A DNA stretch of 64,000 nucleotides from Ralstonia sp. TCR112 (GCF_007997035.1 NZ_VOSS01000075.1:51752-115751); one strand, 5' to 3'; positions 1 to 9,271 are shown, counted from the stretch's first letter. Numbers and translations: made by a program. Notes: generated by a model from the letters alone, not told the origin.

Positions 1-59
1 ACCGGCGCCATCTTGATGGCTTCGGGTCGCGTTCCGAATACGAGGAGAATTTTCTTCAT
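1..59 (-). CDS. wecB: UDP-N-acetylglucosamine 2-epimerase, N-terminal fragment cut by window edge
   Basis: Only the first 19 codons are inside the window. They read MKKILLVFGTRPEAIKMAP, which is the hallmark N-terminus of non-hydrolysing UDP-GlcNAc 2-epimerases (the GTRPEAIKMAP motif of the UDP-binding fold). These enzymes make UDP-ManNAc for surface polysaccharide, which fits the LPS and sugar-phosphate genes that follow on the other strand. The gene runs leftward and is divergent from the phosphomannomutase gene. A TATAAT hexamer on the minus strand at 111-116 could be its -10 box, but no good -35 was seen. The rest of the protein cannot be judged from this window. Confidence 0.85.
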   Translation of the reverse strand, partial: MKKILLVFGTRPEAIKMAP

Positions 60-227
60 CAGGCCGAGTGGATCGTGAGAGACGGACGGCTACGCCGCAA
101 TTAACCCGACATTATATCGTTGACGTGACTGGCGAACGTCCTGTGCTGGGGCGCTTGGCCGGCGTTACCAAGTCGATCCGTCGCAGCGTTTACAATCGGC
201 AATATTGAACATTCTTCCCGTACACCC

Positions 228-1615
228 ATGAGCAGCATCAACCCCACCATCTTCAAAGCCTACGACATCCGCGGCATCGTCGGAAAAACCGTCGATGCAG
301 AAACCGCGCGCCTGATCGGCCGCGCCTTCGGCTCCGCAGCACGTGCCAAAGGCGAATCCGCCGTCGTCATCGGCCGCGACGGTCGCCTGTCGGGCCCTGA
401 GCTGCTGGCGGCGCTGGCGGACGGTCTGCGCGCGAGCGGCGTCGATGTGATCGATCTGGGTCTTGTGGCCACGCCGATGGTCTACTTCGGCACGAACATC
501 GAATTGGCGGGCGTCGCGCCACGTCGGGCGTGATGGTCACGGGCAGTCACAATCCGCCCGATTACAACGGCTTCAAGATGGTGCTGGCGGGCCAGGCCAT
601 CTACGGCGAACAGATTCAAGCATTGCGCACGCGCATCGAGCAGGGCGATTTCACGGAAGGCGCGGGCGATTACGTCCAGGTGGACATCCGCCAACAGTAC
701 ATCGACCGAATCGTCTCGGACGTCAAGGTGAGCCGCCCGATGAAGATTGCCGTGGACTGCGGCAACGGCGTGGCAGGCGCCTTTGCGCCGGAGCTGTTCC
801 GTGTGATGGGCTGCGAGGTGACGGAGTTGTTCTGCGAGGTGGATGGCCATTTCCCGAACCACCATCCGGACCCGGCCCACGTCGAGAACCTGCAGGACCT
901 CGTGCGCACGCTGCAGACCACGGACTGCGAACTCGGCCTCGCGTTCGACGGCGACGGCGACCGCCTGGGCGTGGTGACCAAGGACGGCCAGGTCATCTTC
1001 CCCGACCGCCAGTTGATGCTTTTCGCGCAGGAAGTCCTGTCGCGCAACCCGGGCGGCGAAATCATCTTCGACGTGAAGTGCACGGGCAAGTTGGCGCCGT
1101 TCATTCGTGAGCACGGCGGCAAGGCCACGATGTGGAAGACGGGCCATTCGCTCGTCAAGGCGAAGCTTAAGGAAACGGGCGCTCCGCTGGCCGGCGAGAT
1201 GAGCGGCCACATTTTCTTCAAGGACCGCTGGTACGGTTTCGATGACGGGCTTTACACGGGTGCGCGCCTGCTGGAAATTGTCTCGCGCCTAGCCGACCCG
1301 AGCGCCACGCTCAACGCGCTGCCGAACTCGCACTGCACGCCTGAGCTGCAACTGAAGTGCGCCGAGGGCGAATCCTTCGAACTGCTCGACAAGATCAAGG
1401 CCAACGCCACGTTTGCCGGCGCGAAGGAAGTCAACCGCATCGATGGCGTGCGCGTGGAATACGAAGATGGCTTTGGCCTGGCGCGTCCGTCGAACACCAC
1501 GCCGGTCGTGGTGATGCGCTTCGAGGCTGACAACGATGCCGCGATGGCGCGCATCCAAGGTGAATTCCGCCGCGTGATCCTGGCCGAGAAGCCGGACGCG
1601 CAACTGCCGTTCTGA
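228..1615 (+). pseudogene. manB: Phosphomannomutase/phosphoglucomutase, interrupted by a single-base frameshift
   Basis: This is an alpha-D-phosphohexomutase that interconverts hexose 6- and 1-phosphates for LPS and exopolysaccharide precursors. The first frame (228-533) gives the N-terminal KAYDIRGIVG motif and then stops. The downstream frame, open from 530 to 1615, carries the phosphoserine loop VMVTGSHNPP, the metal loop FDGDGDR, the sugar-binding GEMSGH motif and the phosphate-binding RPSNTTP motif. Inserting one G in the run at 509-511 joins the halves as E-L-A-G-R-R-A-T-S-G-V-M and restores about 462 residues, the usual family length. All catalytic motifs are intact, so decay is very recent or the missing base is a sequence error. 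As written, neither piece should be a working enzyme. Confidence 0.9.
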
Positions 1616-1658
1616 TCGCACGGTCCGCACTCATGAAGTTGGGGGAAAGGGTGACGGC

Positions 1659-2657
1659 ATGCGTGTGCTGATCGTCAAGGTATCGTCGCTTGGCGATGTG
1701 GTCCATTGCACGCCGGTCGTGGCCGATATTCTGCGTGCGTATCCGGATGCCGAAATCGACTGGGTAGTCGAGGAGGGTTTCGCCGGCATCGTCCGCATCG
1801 TGCGTGGCGTGCAGGGCGTGATTCCGTTTGCGTTGCGGCGGTGGCGCAAGTCGCTGGGCTCCGGCAAGACTTGGGGCGAGGTGGCGGCGTTCCGTCGCGC
1901 ATTGCGTGCAAAGTCGTACGATGCGGTGCTCGAGACGCAAGGTCTGATCAAGACGGCACTCGTCGCGGCGCAGGCCAAACTGGCGCCGGGTGGTTTCGTT
2001 GCGGGCTTCGGCAATCGGACGGAAGGCGCCGGCTATGAGCCGCTTGCGAAGCTGTTCTACCAACGCAAGGTCGAAATGGAACCGCACATCCATGTGGTCG
2101 AGCGCTCGCGCCGTATGGTGGCGGAGGCGCTGGGTTACGCGCTGCCCGACACCATCGATTTTGGTTTGCAGCCGCCGGCCGACTTGCCGTTCAATCTGCC
2201 ACGTCCGTACGTGGCGCTGGTGCATGCGACTTCGCGCGCCGACAAAGGGTGGCCGCTGGAGGCGTGGGTGGACGTTGCACGCGCGCTGCTTGCACGCGAT
2301 TACGCCATCGCCTTGCCGTGGGGCAGTGAGACCGAGCGACGCACGAGTGAATCCATCCGCGAAGCCATCGTTGCGGCGGTGCCGGGTACGGTCGGACGCG
2401 TCGTAATTCCGCCGCGCATGTCGCTTCCCGATGTGACGGCGTTTCTTGATCAAGCGGCTGCGGTAATAGGTGTGGACACCGGTCTTGTACACATTGCAGC
2501 CGCGCTGTGCAAACCGACCGTGGCGCTCTACAACTTCACCACGTCGTGGCGCACCGGCGGTTATTGGACGCCGAACGTGCACGACATCGGCAACGCTGAA
2601 GCCCATCCCACCAGCGCGCAGGCGCTTGATGCGCTGCGTGCGCTGAGTGTGCTCTGA
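1659..2657 (+). CDS. waaC: Lipopolysaccharide heptosyltransferase I
   Basis: WaaC adds the first L-glycero-D-manno-heptose to Kdo2-lipid A at the cytoplasmic face of the inner membrane. The 332-residue protein is a GT9-family GT-B enzyme. It opens with MRVLIVKVSSLGDVVH, the N-terminal motif that includes the conserved Asp near residue 13. Near residues 273-293 it has GVDTGLVHIAAALCKPTVALY-type sequence, the ADP-heptose binding motif. The stop overlaps the waaA start as TGATG, so the two inner-core transferases are probably translationally coupled. The length and motifs match the family, and the ATG is followed at once by the conserved N-terminus. Confidence 0.95.
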   Translation: MRVLIVKVSSLGDVVHCTPVVADILRAYPDAEIDWVVEEGFAGIVRIVRGVQGVIPFALRRWRKSLGSGKTWGEVAAFRRALRAKSYDAVLETQGLIKTALVAAQAKLAPGGFVAGFGNRTEGAGYEPLAKLFYQRKVEMEPHIHVVERSRRMVAEALGYALPDTIDFGLQPPADLPFNLPRPYVALVHATSRADKGWPLEAWVDVARALLARDYAIALPWGSETERRTSESIREAIVAAVPGTVGRVVIPPRMSLPDVTAFLDQAAAVIGVDTGLVHIAAALCKPTVALYNFTTSWRTGGYWTPNVHDIGNAEAHPTSAQALDALRALSVL

Positions 2658-3973
2658 TGCTGCGCCTCCTGTATCGCTGGTTGTGGCGCATCGCGCTGCC
2701 GTTCGCATTGCTGCGCCTGTGGTGGCGCGGTCGCAAGGAGCCCGGTTATCGACAGCACGTCGGCGAGCGGCTCGGCTTCTACCCGCCGCGTCCGAATCCG
2801 GATCGTCCGTTGCTGTGGGTGCATGCCGTGTCCGTTGGCGAGACACGCGCCGCACAGCCGCTCATCGATGCGCTGTTGGCGCGTTTTCCGCACCACGCGG
2901 TCCTGCTGACGCACATGACGCCGACGGGCCGCCGCACCGGCGCCGAATTCGCGGCGCAACGCAGCGGTCGCGTCATCCAGGCGTATCTTCCGTACGATTT
3001 GCCGAGCGCAGTCGATCGGTTTCTGCGCCATTTCCAGCCGCGCCTCGGCTTGCTGATGGAGACCGAGATCTGGCCGGTGCTGATCGACCGCGCCTATACG
3101 GCCGGTGTGCCGATGGTGCTCGTCAACGGGCGCCTGTCTGCGCGCAGCCACCGGCGTACCGCACGTCTTGGCGATGCAGCCCGCCAGACGTACGCGCAAC
3201 TCGCCGCGGTACTGGCCCAGACGCCCGACGATGCCGATCGCTACCGTTCGCTTGGCGTGCCGCGCGTGCGCGTGACGGGCAACCTGAAGTTCGACATCAC
3301 ACCGCATGTGGACCAAATCATGGCCGGCCGCGCGCTTCACGATGCGCTGCGTGGCCGATCGGCATGGGTGGCGGCCAGCACGCGCGAGGGCGAAGAGGCG
3401 CTGCTGTTGGATGCCTGGCAGGCGCATCGCGCGCAGCATGTGGGGCGCCGGCACGCGTTGTTGATTCTCGTGCCGCGTCATCCCCAGCGTTTTGATGAAG
3501 TGGCCCAAGCTGCAGAACGCGCAGGCTTGCGGGTGGTGCGTCGCAGTGCGTTGTCGGTGTCGGCGGCGGGGGTGGCAGAGGTCGATGCGCTTGCCGATGC
3601 TGACGTGCTGCTCGGGGATTCGATGGGCGAGATGGCGTTGTATTACGCGGCTGGTGAAGCGGCGTTTATCGGCGGCAGCCTGCTCCCGCTGGGTGGGCAG
3701 AACTTGATCGAGGCTTGCGCGGTTGGCACGCCCGTTGTCATCGGCCCGCATACGTTTAACTTCGCGCAGGCGACACGCGATGCCGTCGCAGCAGGTGCGT
3801 GCGAGCAGGTAGCAGATGCCGCTGCGGTGATACGTGTGATCGACGCGTGGCTCTCGGATGCCGATGCGCGCGAGAACGCATCGCGTGCCGCGCTGGCGTT
3901 TGCGGCCACACACGGAGGTGCAACGGCGCGCACGGTAGAAGCGGTGGCGTCGTTGGTCTTGCCCACGTTGTAA
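2657..3973 (+). CDS. waaA: 3-deoxy-D-manno-octulosonic acid (Kdo) transferase
   Basis: WaaA (KdtA) transfers Kdo residues from CMP-Kdo to lipid IVA, an essential inner-core step at the cytoplasmic membrane. The 438-residue protein starts with a hydrophobic membrane anchor (about residues 3-23). The WVHAVSVGETRAAQPLI motif follows, in which Glu62 matches the family's catalytic base, and a GNLKFD motif marks the domain junction. The C-terminal GT-B half contains GGSLLPLGGQNLIE, typical of the nucleotide-sugar site. It is slightly longer than the Escherichia coli enzyme. The start overlaps the waaC stop, which supports an operon. Confidence 0.95.
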   Translation: MLRLLYRWLWRIALPFALLRLWWRGRKEPGYRQHVGERLGFYPPRPNPDRPLLWVHAVSVGETRAAQPLIDALLARFPHHAVLLTHMTPTGRRTGAEFAAQRSGRVIQAYLPYDLPSAVDRFLRHFQPRLGLLMETEIWPVLIDRAYTAGVPMVLVNGRLSARSHRRTARLGDAARQTYAQLAAVLAQTPDDADRYRSLGVPRVRVTGNLKFDITPHVDQIMAGRALHDALRGRSAWVAASTREGEEALLLDAWQAHRAQHVGRRHALLILVPRHPQRFDEVAQAAERAGLRVVRRSALSVSAAGVAEVDALADADVLLGDSMGEMALYYAAGEAAFIGGSLLPLGGQNLIEACAVGTPVVIGPHTFNFAQATRDAVAAGACEQVADAAAVIRVIDAWLSDADARENASRAALAFAATHGGATARTVEAVASLVLPTL

Positions 3974-4074
3974 GGCGGCGCACCTCCGGCACGAAAAGTG
4001 CGAACTCATGGCGGGCCGGGCAGACTAACGGCTCTTCATGTGGTTTGCATTCCGTCACTGTTCACGACCCGTTC

Positions 4075-4755
4075 ATGTCCCAACCGAATCGTCCCAAGCC
4101 GAGCCTGTTGCAAACGCCGCGCCGCGTGGTGCTGACCGCCGTGGCGCTGGCCGCGATGACCGCCGCCACCATCATCGGTGCCGGCTGCATGACACCGACG
4201 CCTTCATCCGCGCCGTCTTCGGCGGCCCCCGTTGCCGCATCAGCGCCGGTCGCTGAAACCAAACAGACGCCCGCCAATGCAACGCCCAATCCGGGCCAGG
4301 CGACGCTGGCGCAAGCGCAGGGCGAAGGCCGCTCGCGCTTTGTGCTGGTGCGTTGGCAGGAGTCGGGCGCCGCGCCCAAGGAATTGCCTTCCGCGGAAGG
4401 CGACGACGCTGATCCCGCTACGCAGCCGATTTCCATCGAATTCAGCGCCGGCCTGGAGGCAGCCAACGGCGTGGTGTCCGGCTATTCGGGCTGCAATCGC
4501 TTCTCGGGGCCGTATGAGAAGCTGGCCTCCGGCATGCGGTTCGGCAATCTCGTGTCGACGCGCATGGCGTGCGACCCGGCCCGCATGGAGCTGGAGACAG
4601 CGTTCCTGGAGGCGCTCAAATCACCGCTGGCGACCGTCGGTATGCAGCCGTCGGCCAACGGCAAGCAGGGCCGCCAGGTCATCTGGAAAACGAGCAGCGG
4701 CGCGCTGCTGCAGTTTGCCGAGCGGCCTCTGCCACCGCGCGGCCAGACCCACTGA
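4075..4755 (+). CDS. META-domain (HslJ-like) putative lipoprotein
   Basis: A 226-residue exported protein. Residues 18-38 form a hydrophobic signal ending in IIGAGCM. Cys38 is a possible lipidation site, although the lipobox is imperfect because Gly rather than Leu sits at -3. After a low-complexity Ala/Pro/Ser linker, residues from about 120 onward carry the META signature: NGVVSGYSGCNRFSGPYE, then a segment ending STRMACDP and MELETAFLEAL. META/HslJ domains are linked to stress tolerance and envelope maintenance, but no enzymatic activity is known. The ATG at 4075 was chosen because it directly precedes the signal peptide. The stop abuts the stop of the convergent tolC-like gene in a TGATCA hexamer. 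Confidence 0.8.
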   Translation: MSQPNRPKPSLLQTPRRVVLTAVALAAMTAATIIGAGCMTPTPSSAPSSAAPVAASAPVAETKQTPANATPNPGQATLAQAQGEGRSRFVLVRWQESGAAPKELPSAEGDDADPATQPISIEFSAGLEAANGVVSGYSGCNRFSGPYEKLASGMRFGNLVSTRMACDPARMELETAFLEALKSPLATVGMQPSANGKQGRQVIWKTSSGALLQFAERPLPPRGQTH

Positions 4756-6222
4756 TCAGCGTTTGGCGGATTTGCCGGCAGGTTTCGCCGATTCAGGTTT
4801 GGCGCTTGCCGGCGGCAACGCGGTGATATCGCTCGAGCCGTTGGCCGTGAGCAGCGTGTTCACCTGGATCACGTCTGCCTCGGTCAGCGAGCCGGCGGCG
4901 GACTTCAGCCGCAGCCCGTTGACGATGGTGTCGTAACGCGCGCGGGCCAGATCGCGGCGTGCCTGAAAGAGCTGCGCCTGCGAATTCAGCACATCGGTGC
5001 CGATGCGTACGCCCACACCGTAGGCGAGCTGATTGGAGTCGTACGCCGTGCGCGCCGACAGCTCGGCCGCTTCCAGTGCTTTCACCTGCGCCAGTCCGGC
5101 AATGACGCCGATATAGGCTTGCCGCGCGCCTTGTTCGGCAGAACGGCGGGCGAACTCAAGATCGTTTGCGGCCTTGGTTTCCAGCGCGATGTTTTCACGC
5201 ACGCGCGACTGGATCGCACCGCCTGCAAAGATCGGGATCGACACCTGCACGCCAATCTGTGAACTGTCAAAGCGCGCACCGCCCGGCAGCGACGGCAGGT
5301 ATTGGTTGCCGCTGGCATTGGTGTGACCGGTCTGCGCCACGAGGTCGACCGAAGGCAGGTGGCCCGCGGTGGCTTTCTTCACATCGCGCTCTGCACTTTG
5401 CAGGTTGTATTGCGCCAGTGCCACCTGCAGGTTGCTGCTGCGCGCCTGGTCCACCCAAGGTTCCGCTGAAGCAGGCTCCGGCTGGGGGATCGTGACGCCT
5501 GGACGCACGCCGGCCAGCGTGCCAACGGGTTCGCCAATGATCTGCTTGAGCGCTGATTGCTTGATCTCGAAGTCGCTGCGTGCGGCGATGACGCTGGCGT
5601 CGATCGCGTCGCGACGTGCCTGCGCGTCGTTCGCGTCGGTGATGTTGGCGTTGCCGACGTCGAAGTTGCGGCGCGCCTGTTCGTATTGCTGCTGGATCGC
5701 ATCGCGCTGCGCGGTGGCGAGCTGCAGCGTGTCCTGGGCGTTGAGCACGTCAAAGTAGGCCTGCGCCGTGCGCGTGATCAGGTCGAGCTGCGCCTGCGCC
5801 AGCGAAGCCTCGGCGGCTTGCGCGGCAATCTCGCCTTGCTTGTAGGTTTCCCAGCGGTCCCAACGGAAGAGCGGTTGCGACAGCGACAGCGTCCAGCCCG
5901 TCGACGAGAACGTCTTGTTGAATTCAGCCGGGGCGGTTTGATCGAAGATGATGCGCGTGGAACTCCAGGCGCCGCCGATCTGCGGCAGCAACCCGGCGCG
6001 GCCCTGCGTGAGCTTTTCGCGTTGCGCCAGCGACTGCGCACGCGCCGATGCGAATTGCGGATCGTTGGCCAGCGCGGCGCGGTAGGCGGAGAGCAGGTCG
6101 GTTGCAGCGGCCGTGTTCGGTTGGGACTGCGCCCACGCGAACATCGGCATCATCGAACAGCACAGCACAACAAGCGAACCGCGCGCGGCCATCCGCGTAC
6201 GGCTACTGCGAGCAACAGTCAT
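4756..6222 (-). CDS. tolC: TolC family outer-membrane efflux/secretion channel
   Basis: A 488-residue outer-membrane factor of the TolC type, forming the beta-barrel and alpha-helical tunnel of tripartite efflux pumps or type I secretion systems. A signal peptide with an Arg-rich start and a hydrophobic core ends near MFAWA-QSQ at about residue 32. The mature protein begins with LLSAYRAALANDPQF, the classic TolC start, and shows the duplicated helical repeats with Gln/Ala-rich coiled coils. The C-terminus is Ala/Lys/Pro-rich. The gene lies third after pcm-like and rhodanese genes on the same strand. No membrane-fusion protein or inner-membrane pump is adjacent, so its partner is encoded elsewhere. 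The ATG at 6222 begins the signal peptide. Confidence 0.92.
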   Translation of the reverse strand: MTVARSSRTRMAARGSLVVLCCSMMPMFAWAQSQPNTAAATDLLSAYRAALANDPQFASARAQSLAQREKLTQGRAGLLPQIGGAWSSTRIIFDQTAPAEFNKTFSSTGWTLSLSQPLFRWDRWETYKQGEIAAQAAEASLAQAQLDLITRTAQAYFDVLNAQDTLQLATAQRDAIQQQYEQARRNFDVGNANITDANDAQARRDAIDASVIAARSDFEIKQSALKQIIGEPVGTLAGVRPGVTIPQPEPASAEPWVDQARSSNLQVALAQYNLQSAERDVKKATAGHLPSVDLVAQTGHTNASGNQYLPSLPGGARFDSSQIGVQVSIPIFAGGAIQSRVRENIALETKAANDLEFARRSAEQGARQAYIGVIAGLAQVKALEAAELSARTAYDSNQLAYGVGVRIGTDVLNSQAQLFQARRDLARARYDTIVNGLRLKSAAGSLTEADVIQVNTLLTANGSSDITALPPASAKPESAKPAGKSAKR

Positions 6223-6337
6223 AAAGCCCCCGAGCGAGGAGGAAACGTTCGCGTTCGGAAGGCAGCGCGGGCGCGTCAGACCCTGTTCAGTGCCTGTGGA
6301 GCGTGAACAGGGCTTTGCCCGGCGGCGGCTTCCCCAA

Positions 6338-6670
6338 TCAGTACGTCGCCATCTGCGGGTCCACCTGGTTAGCCCAGGCATGGACGCCGCCTTGCAGGTT
6401 GTAGACGCGCGCAGCATCAAAGCCGGCACGTTGAATCAGAAACTGCGCAACCTGCGCGCTGCGCCCGCCGTGGTGGCAGATGCAGACGATGTCTTGGTCA
6501 GCATTCAGCTCGCTGGCACGTGCCGGGATCTGGTCCATCGGGATGTGCGTGATGCCGGGAATGGCACAGATTTCCACCTCCTCCGTCCAGCGCACGTCGA
6601 GCAGGACGGGCTTCGCGCGCGATGCGTCGGCGAGCCATTGAGCGAGGGCGGTGGGAGCGAGCTGTTGCAT
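6338..6670 (-). CDS. Single-domain rhodanese-like sulfurtransferase
   Basis: A 110-residue single-domain rhodanese. The active-site loop CHHGGRS (Cys65-Ser71) carries the catalytic cysteine expected to hold a persulfide. The fold signatures VLLDVRWTEE near the N-terminus and VYNLQGGVHAW near the C-terminus are present. Such small rhodaneses shuttle sulfane sulfur in the cytoplasm, but the acceptor cannot be told from sequence. It sits 20 bases after the methyltransferase gene and 115 bases before the tolC-like gene, so co-transcription is likely. Confidence 0.92.
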   Translation of the reverse strand: MQQLAPTALAQWLADASRAKPVLLDVRWTEEVEICAIPGITHIPMDQIPARASELNADQDIVCICHHGGRSAQVAQFLIQRAGFDAARVYNLQGGVHAWANQVDPQMATY

Positions 6671-6690
6671 GATGATTGGGGGCCGAGTGA

Positions 6691-7341
6691 TCAGAAGCGG
6701 AAGGGCGACGGTGCGGGAACGCCCACCAGCGGCGTCACGTAGGTCTCGAACAGGTTGCGCGTCTGATATTCGGTGTTGGAGATGCGCGTGATGAGCTGCG
6801 CTTCCATGATTGGCGCGCCGCCCACGAAAATCGACAGCCGACCACCCACCTTGAGCTGCTTGAGCAGCGCCTCCGGCACGGCGGGCACCGAGCCCGACAC
6901 GCAGATGACGTCGTAGACGCCATCGCCCCAGCCTTGCGCGCCGCTGGCTTCGACCACGTCGACATTGGTGACGCCGTTGCGCGAGAGATTGTCGCGAGCG
7001 AAGGCGACGAGTTCCGGCACGATGTCGAGCGTGGTGACCTGGCGGCCGCGATGGGCGAGCAGGGCAGCCATGTAGCCGGAGCCAGCACCGACTTCCAGTA
7101 CGTCTTCGTGCTTGCGCACGGCCAGCTCTTGCAGCACGCGAGCTTCAACGCGCGGCGCCAGCATGTTCTGGCCGCCGGCCAGTGGGATTTCCATGTCGAC
7201 GAAGGCCAGCGCGCGGTAGGCCTCGGGCACGTAGTGTTCGCGCTTGACCACCGCCAGCAGGTCGAGAACGTCGGTATCGAGCACGTCCCAAGGACGGATT
7301 TGTTGCTCGATCATGTTGAACCGGGATTTTTCGATGTCCAT
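6691..7341 (-). CDS. pcm: Protein-L-isoaspartate O-methyltransferase family protein
   Basis: A 216-residue class I SAM-dependent methyltransferase of the Pcm family, which repairs isoaspartyl residues in aged proteins. The N-terminal FNMIEQQIRPWDV block, the PLAGGQNMLAP substrate region and the SAM motif I (VLEVGAGSGY, residues 81-90) are all visible. Two in-frame ATG codons lie at 7347 and 7341. GGAAGG ends only one base before the first but seven bases before the second, so 7341 is preferred. Burkholderiales often carry this divergent Pcm next to tolC; whether it truly acts on isoaspartate is not shown. Confidence 0.88.
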   Translation of the reverse strand: MDIEKSRFNMIEQQIRPWDVLDTDVLDLLAVVKREHYVPEAYRALAFVDMEIPLAGGQNMLAPRVEARVLQELAVRKHEDVLEVGAGSGYMAALLAHRGRQVTTLDIVPELVAFARDNLSRNGVTNVDVVEASGAQGWGDGVYDVICVSGSVPAVPEALLKQLKVGGRLSIFVGGAPIMEAQLITRISNTEYQTRNLFETYVTPLVGVPAPSPFRF

Positions 7342-7436
7342 GGGCATGCCTTCCACGCGGAGCGAGTGATGCAAATGAGGGTTTGACGACAAACCCGGCA
7401 TTTTAGCAAGTCCGGAGGACACTCCGGCAGACGTTG

Positions 7437-8180
7437 TCATGACGACGCGCCTTCATCGGCGCTGCCGGCGTTCTCGGGCCGCATGCGCCAAGGCTGCGCT
7501 GTGAGGGCAGGTGGAGACGGAATCACAGCGCCCATCACCGGATTGCGCAGCACGCCGTGCAGCAGCAGCGACACGACGTGTGCGATGAACGCCTTCGGTT
7601 CCAGCTCCCGGTGCGAGCAGGGGCCGAACGAGTGCTTCCACATCATCAGGAAGATCATCGGCGCGACCATCGTCAGCGTGGTGAGATCGACGTTGACGTC
7701 GCGGAATTCGCCGCGTGCCATGCCGCGTTCGAGGATGCGCGCGAACAGGCGGTCGCAGCGCTCGATGACTTCTTCGTGGTAGTACTGCGCCAGATCGGGA
7801 AAGTTGCCCGACTCGGCCATCAGCAGCTTGGTGAGACCCGAAGCCGGCGATTCGCCGATGAGTTCCCACCAGCCCATCAGGATCTCGTGCAGCAGCGCTT
7901 CGCTGGTGCCGTCAAAGCTGTCGATCAGGGCTTCGCCCTCGGCCAGCGCGGGCACCAGGTTTTCCTGCACGACGGCCTTGAACAGCTCTTCCTTGTTGGC
8001 GAAGTATAGGTAGACCGTGCCTTTGGACACCCCGGCGGCCGATGCCACGTCTTCCAGCCGCGTGGCCGCATAGCCGCGCGCCACGAACAGGCTCAGCGCG
8101 GCGGCGACCAGTTCCTGGGGGCGGGCCTCTTTGCGGCGCGTCCAGCGTTTGGAGGAAGACTCGGAATCTTGATCAGTCAC
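7437..8180 (-). CDS. TetR/AcrR family transcriptional regulator
   Basis: A 247-residue TetR-family repressor. The N-terminal helix-turn-helix (about residues 25-70) includes [18 protein letters not shown] and [17 protein letters not shown]. The larger C-terminal region is the ligand-binding and dimerisation domain. No ATG fits; GTG codons at 8180 and 8213 are possible. The upstream one would put the coding region over a perfect inverted repeat (8196-8217) that looks like an operator, so 8180 is preferred. The gene sits upstream of the pcm-rhodanese-tolC genes on the same strand and is likely their local regulator or that of the divergent ykgJ-like gene. The ligand is unknown. Confidence 0.88.
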   Translation of the reverse strand: MTDQDSESSSKRWTRRKEARPQELVAAALSLFVARGYAATRLEDVASAAGVSKGTVYLYFANKEELFKAVVQENLVPALAEGEALIDSFDGTSEALLHEILMGWWELIGESPASGLTKLLMAESGNFPDLAQYYHEEVIERCDRLFARILERGMARGEFRDVNVDLTTLTMVAPMIFLMMWKHSFGPCSHRELEPKAFIAHVVSLLLHGVLRNPVMGAVIPSPPALTAQPWRMRPENAGSADEGASS

Positions 8181-8195
8181 GGCGGTAGGGCATCG

Positions 8196-8217
8196 GTCAG
8201 TGTGCACGGTCACTGAC
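8196..8217. promoter_or_regulatory. Inverted repeat, probable TetR operator
   Basis: The sequence GTCAGTG-N8-CACTGAC is a perfect 7-base inverted repeat with an 8-base spacer. It lies directly upstream of the tetR-type gene and between it and the divergent ykgJ-like gene. The 22-base size and position fit autoregulation by a TetR protein. The assignment is inferred from position and symmetry only. Confidence 0.5.
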
Positions 8218-8361
8218 TCACGGATAACTTACTTTCGGGTCATTAATGTACGCATGCGGCGGGAGCGGGTCAAGCGGCATCGGCATTGTCAATCAGACTG
8301 GGCCTCGATTGTGCTGGTGCACAATAGCGGCTTCCGCCCTGATTTCACTCACTCGGCCAGC

Positions 8362-8619
8362 ATGGACTGTCGACCTCATTGCGGCGCGTGCTGCATCGCG
8401 CCTTCCATTTCCAGCCCCATTCCCGGCATGCCGAACGGCAAGCCGGCCGGCGTGCGCTGTGCGCAACTGGATGAGGCCAACGGTTGCCGCATCTTCGGCC
8501 AGCCGGAACGTCCGGCGGTCTGCAGCAGCCTGCAGCCTGAGCCCGAGATGTGCGGAGGCTCGGCCACGCACGCCATGCAGTTTTTGACCCGACTTGAAAT
8601 CGCTACCGCAGCGCGCTGA
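8362..8619 (+). CDS. YkgJ-family cysteine cluster protein
   Basis: An 85-residue protein with the Cys pattern of the YkgJ/UPF0153 family: [15 protein letters not shown] at the N-terminus, then [20 protein letters not shown] and EMCGG. The clustered cysteines are thought to bind zinc or an iron-sulfur centre; no biochemical function is established. The ATG at 8362 starts exactly at the conserved motif. The next gene follows after six bases, so the two are probably co-transcribed. Confidence 0.87.
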   Translation: MDCRPHCGACCIAPSISSPIPGMPNGKPAGVRCAQLDEANGCRIFGQPERPAVCSSLQPEPEMCGGSATHAMQFLTRLEIATAAR

Positions 8620-8625
8620 TTTGTC

Positions 8626-9219
8626 ATGACCGATTCCACGAAACCTGCTGCCCGCTCCAACCGCGTCCGCTGGTGGGCGGGTGCGGCCGCCGTTGCCGTG
8701 GCCATTGCCGTCACGCTTGTGGCTTGCATGCCGACCGGCTGGACCGGCGACGGATACACCTTTTCGCGCGGCCAGATGCAGGACGCTTTGGCGCGCAAGT
8801 TTCCGTTCCAGCGGCGCTTTCTCGGCTTCTTTGACGTGACGCTGTCGAGCCCGCAGGTGTCGCTCGACCCTGCGCGCAATCGCATCGCCATCCAGGCGGA
8901 TGCCGTGGTGCAGAGCGGGCTGTTCCGCCAGCCGCTGACGGGTCCGCTGGCTGTCTCCAGCGGCCTGCATTACGACGCCCCCACGCGTTCGATTCGCTTG
9001 GATCAGCCGACTGTCGATCGCTTCGACCTGCAGAACGTGCCCGGCGGTATCGGCCCGCAGATCAGCTCGATCGGGTCCTTGATTGCGGGCCAACTGCTCA
9101 ATGACTACGCCGTCTACACGTTCAAGCCCGAACAGTTGAAAGTGGCTGGCATTGCCGTAGAGCCCGGTACAATCACGGTTTTGCCCGAAGGCGTGCACGT
9201 TCAGGCAAAGCGGCCCTGA
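8626..9219 (+). CDS. DUF1439 (YceB-like) envelope lipoprotein
   Basis: A 197-residue exported protein. A hydrophobic N-terminal segment (about residues 16-33) ends in LVACM, a convincing lipobox with Cys34. The rest resembles DUF1439/Yce[22 protein letters not shown] near the start, an LSSPQVSL strand and a C-terminal [17 protein letters not shown] block. The fold is related to lipid-binding SMP-like domains, and the role is unknown. The gene is spaced six bases from the ykgJ-like gene and 52 bases from uppP. Confidence 0.82.
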   Translation: MTDSTKPAARSNRVRWWAGAAAVAVAIAVTLVACMPTGWTGDGYTFSRGQMQDALARKFPFQRRFLGFFDVTLSSPQVSLDPARNRIAIQADAVVQSGLFRQPLTGPLAVSSGLHYDAPTRSIRLDQPTVDRFDLQNVPGGIGPQISSIGSLIAGQLLNDYAVYTFKPEQLKVAGIAVEPGTITVLPEGVHVQAKRP

Positions 9220-9271
9220 GTTCTGCTGCACGCCCAGCGCTTCGTTTTCTTTTTCCCTCTTTGCTTACTGC

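Noticed and set aside
500..535. Programmed ribosomal frameshift in the phosphomannomutase gene
   Set aside because: There is no slippery heptamer, downstream pseudoknot or family precedent. A missing base explains the break more simply.
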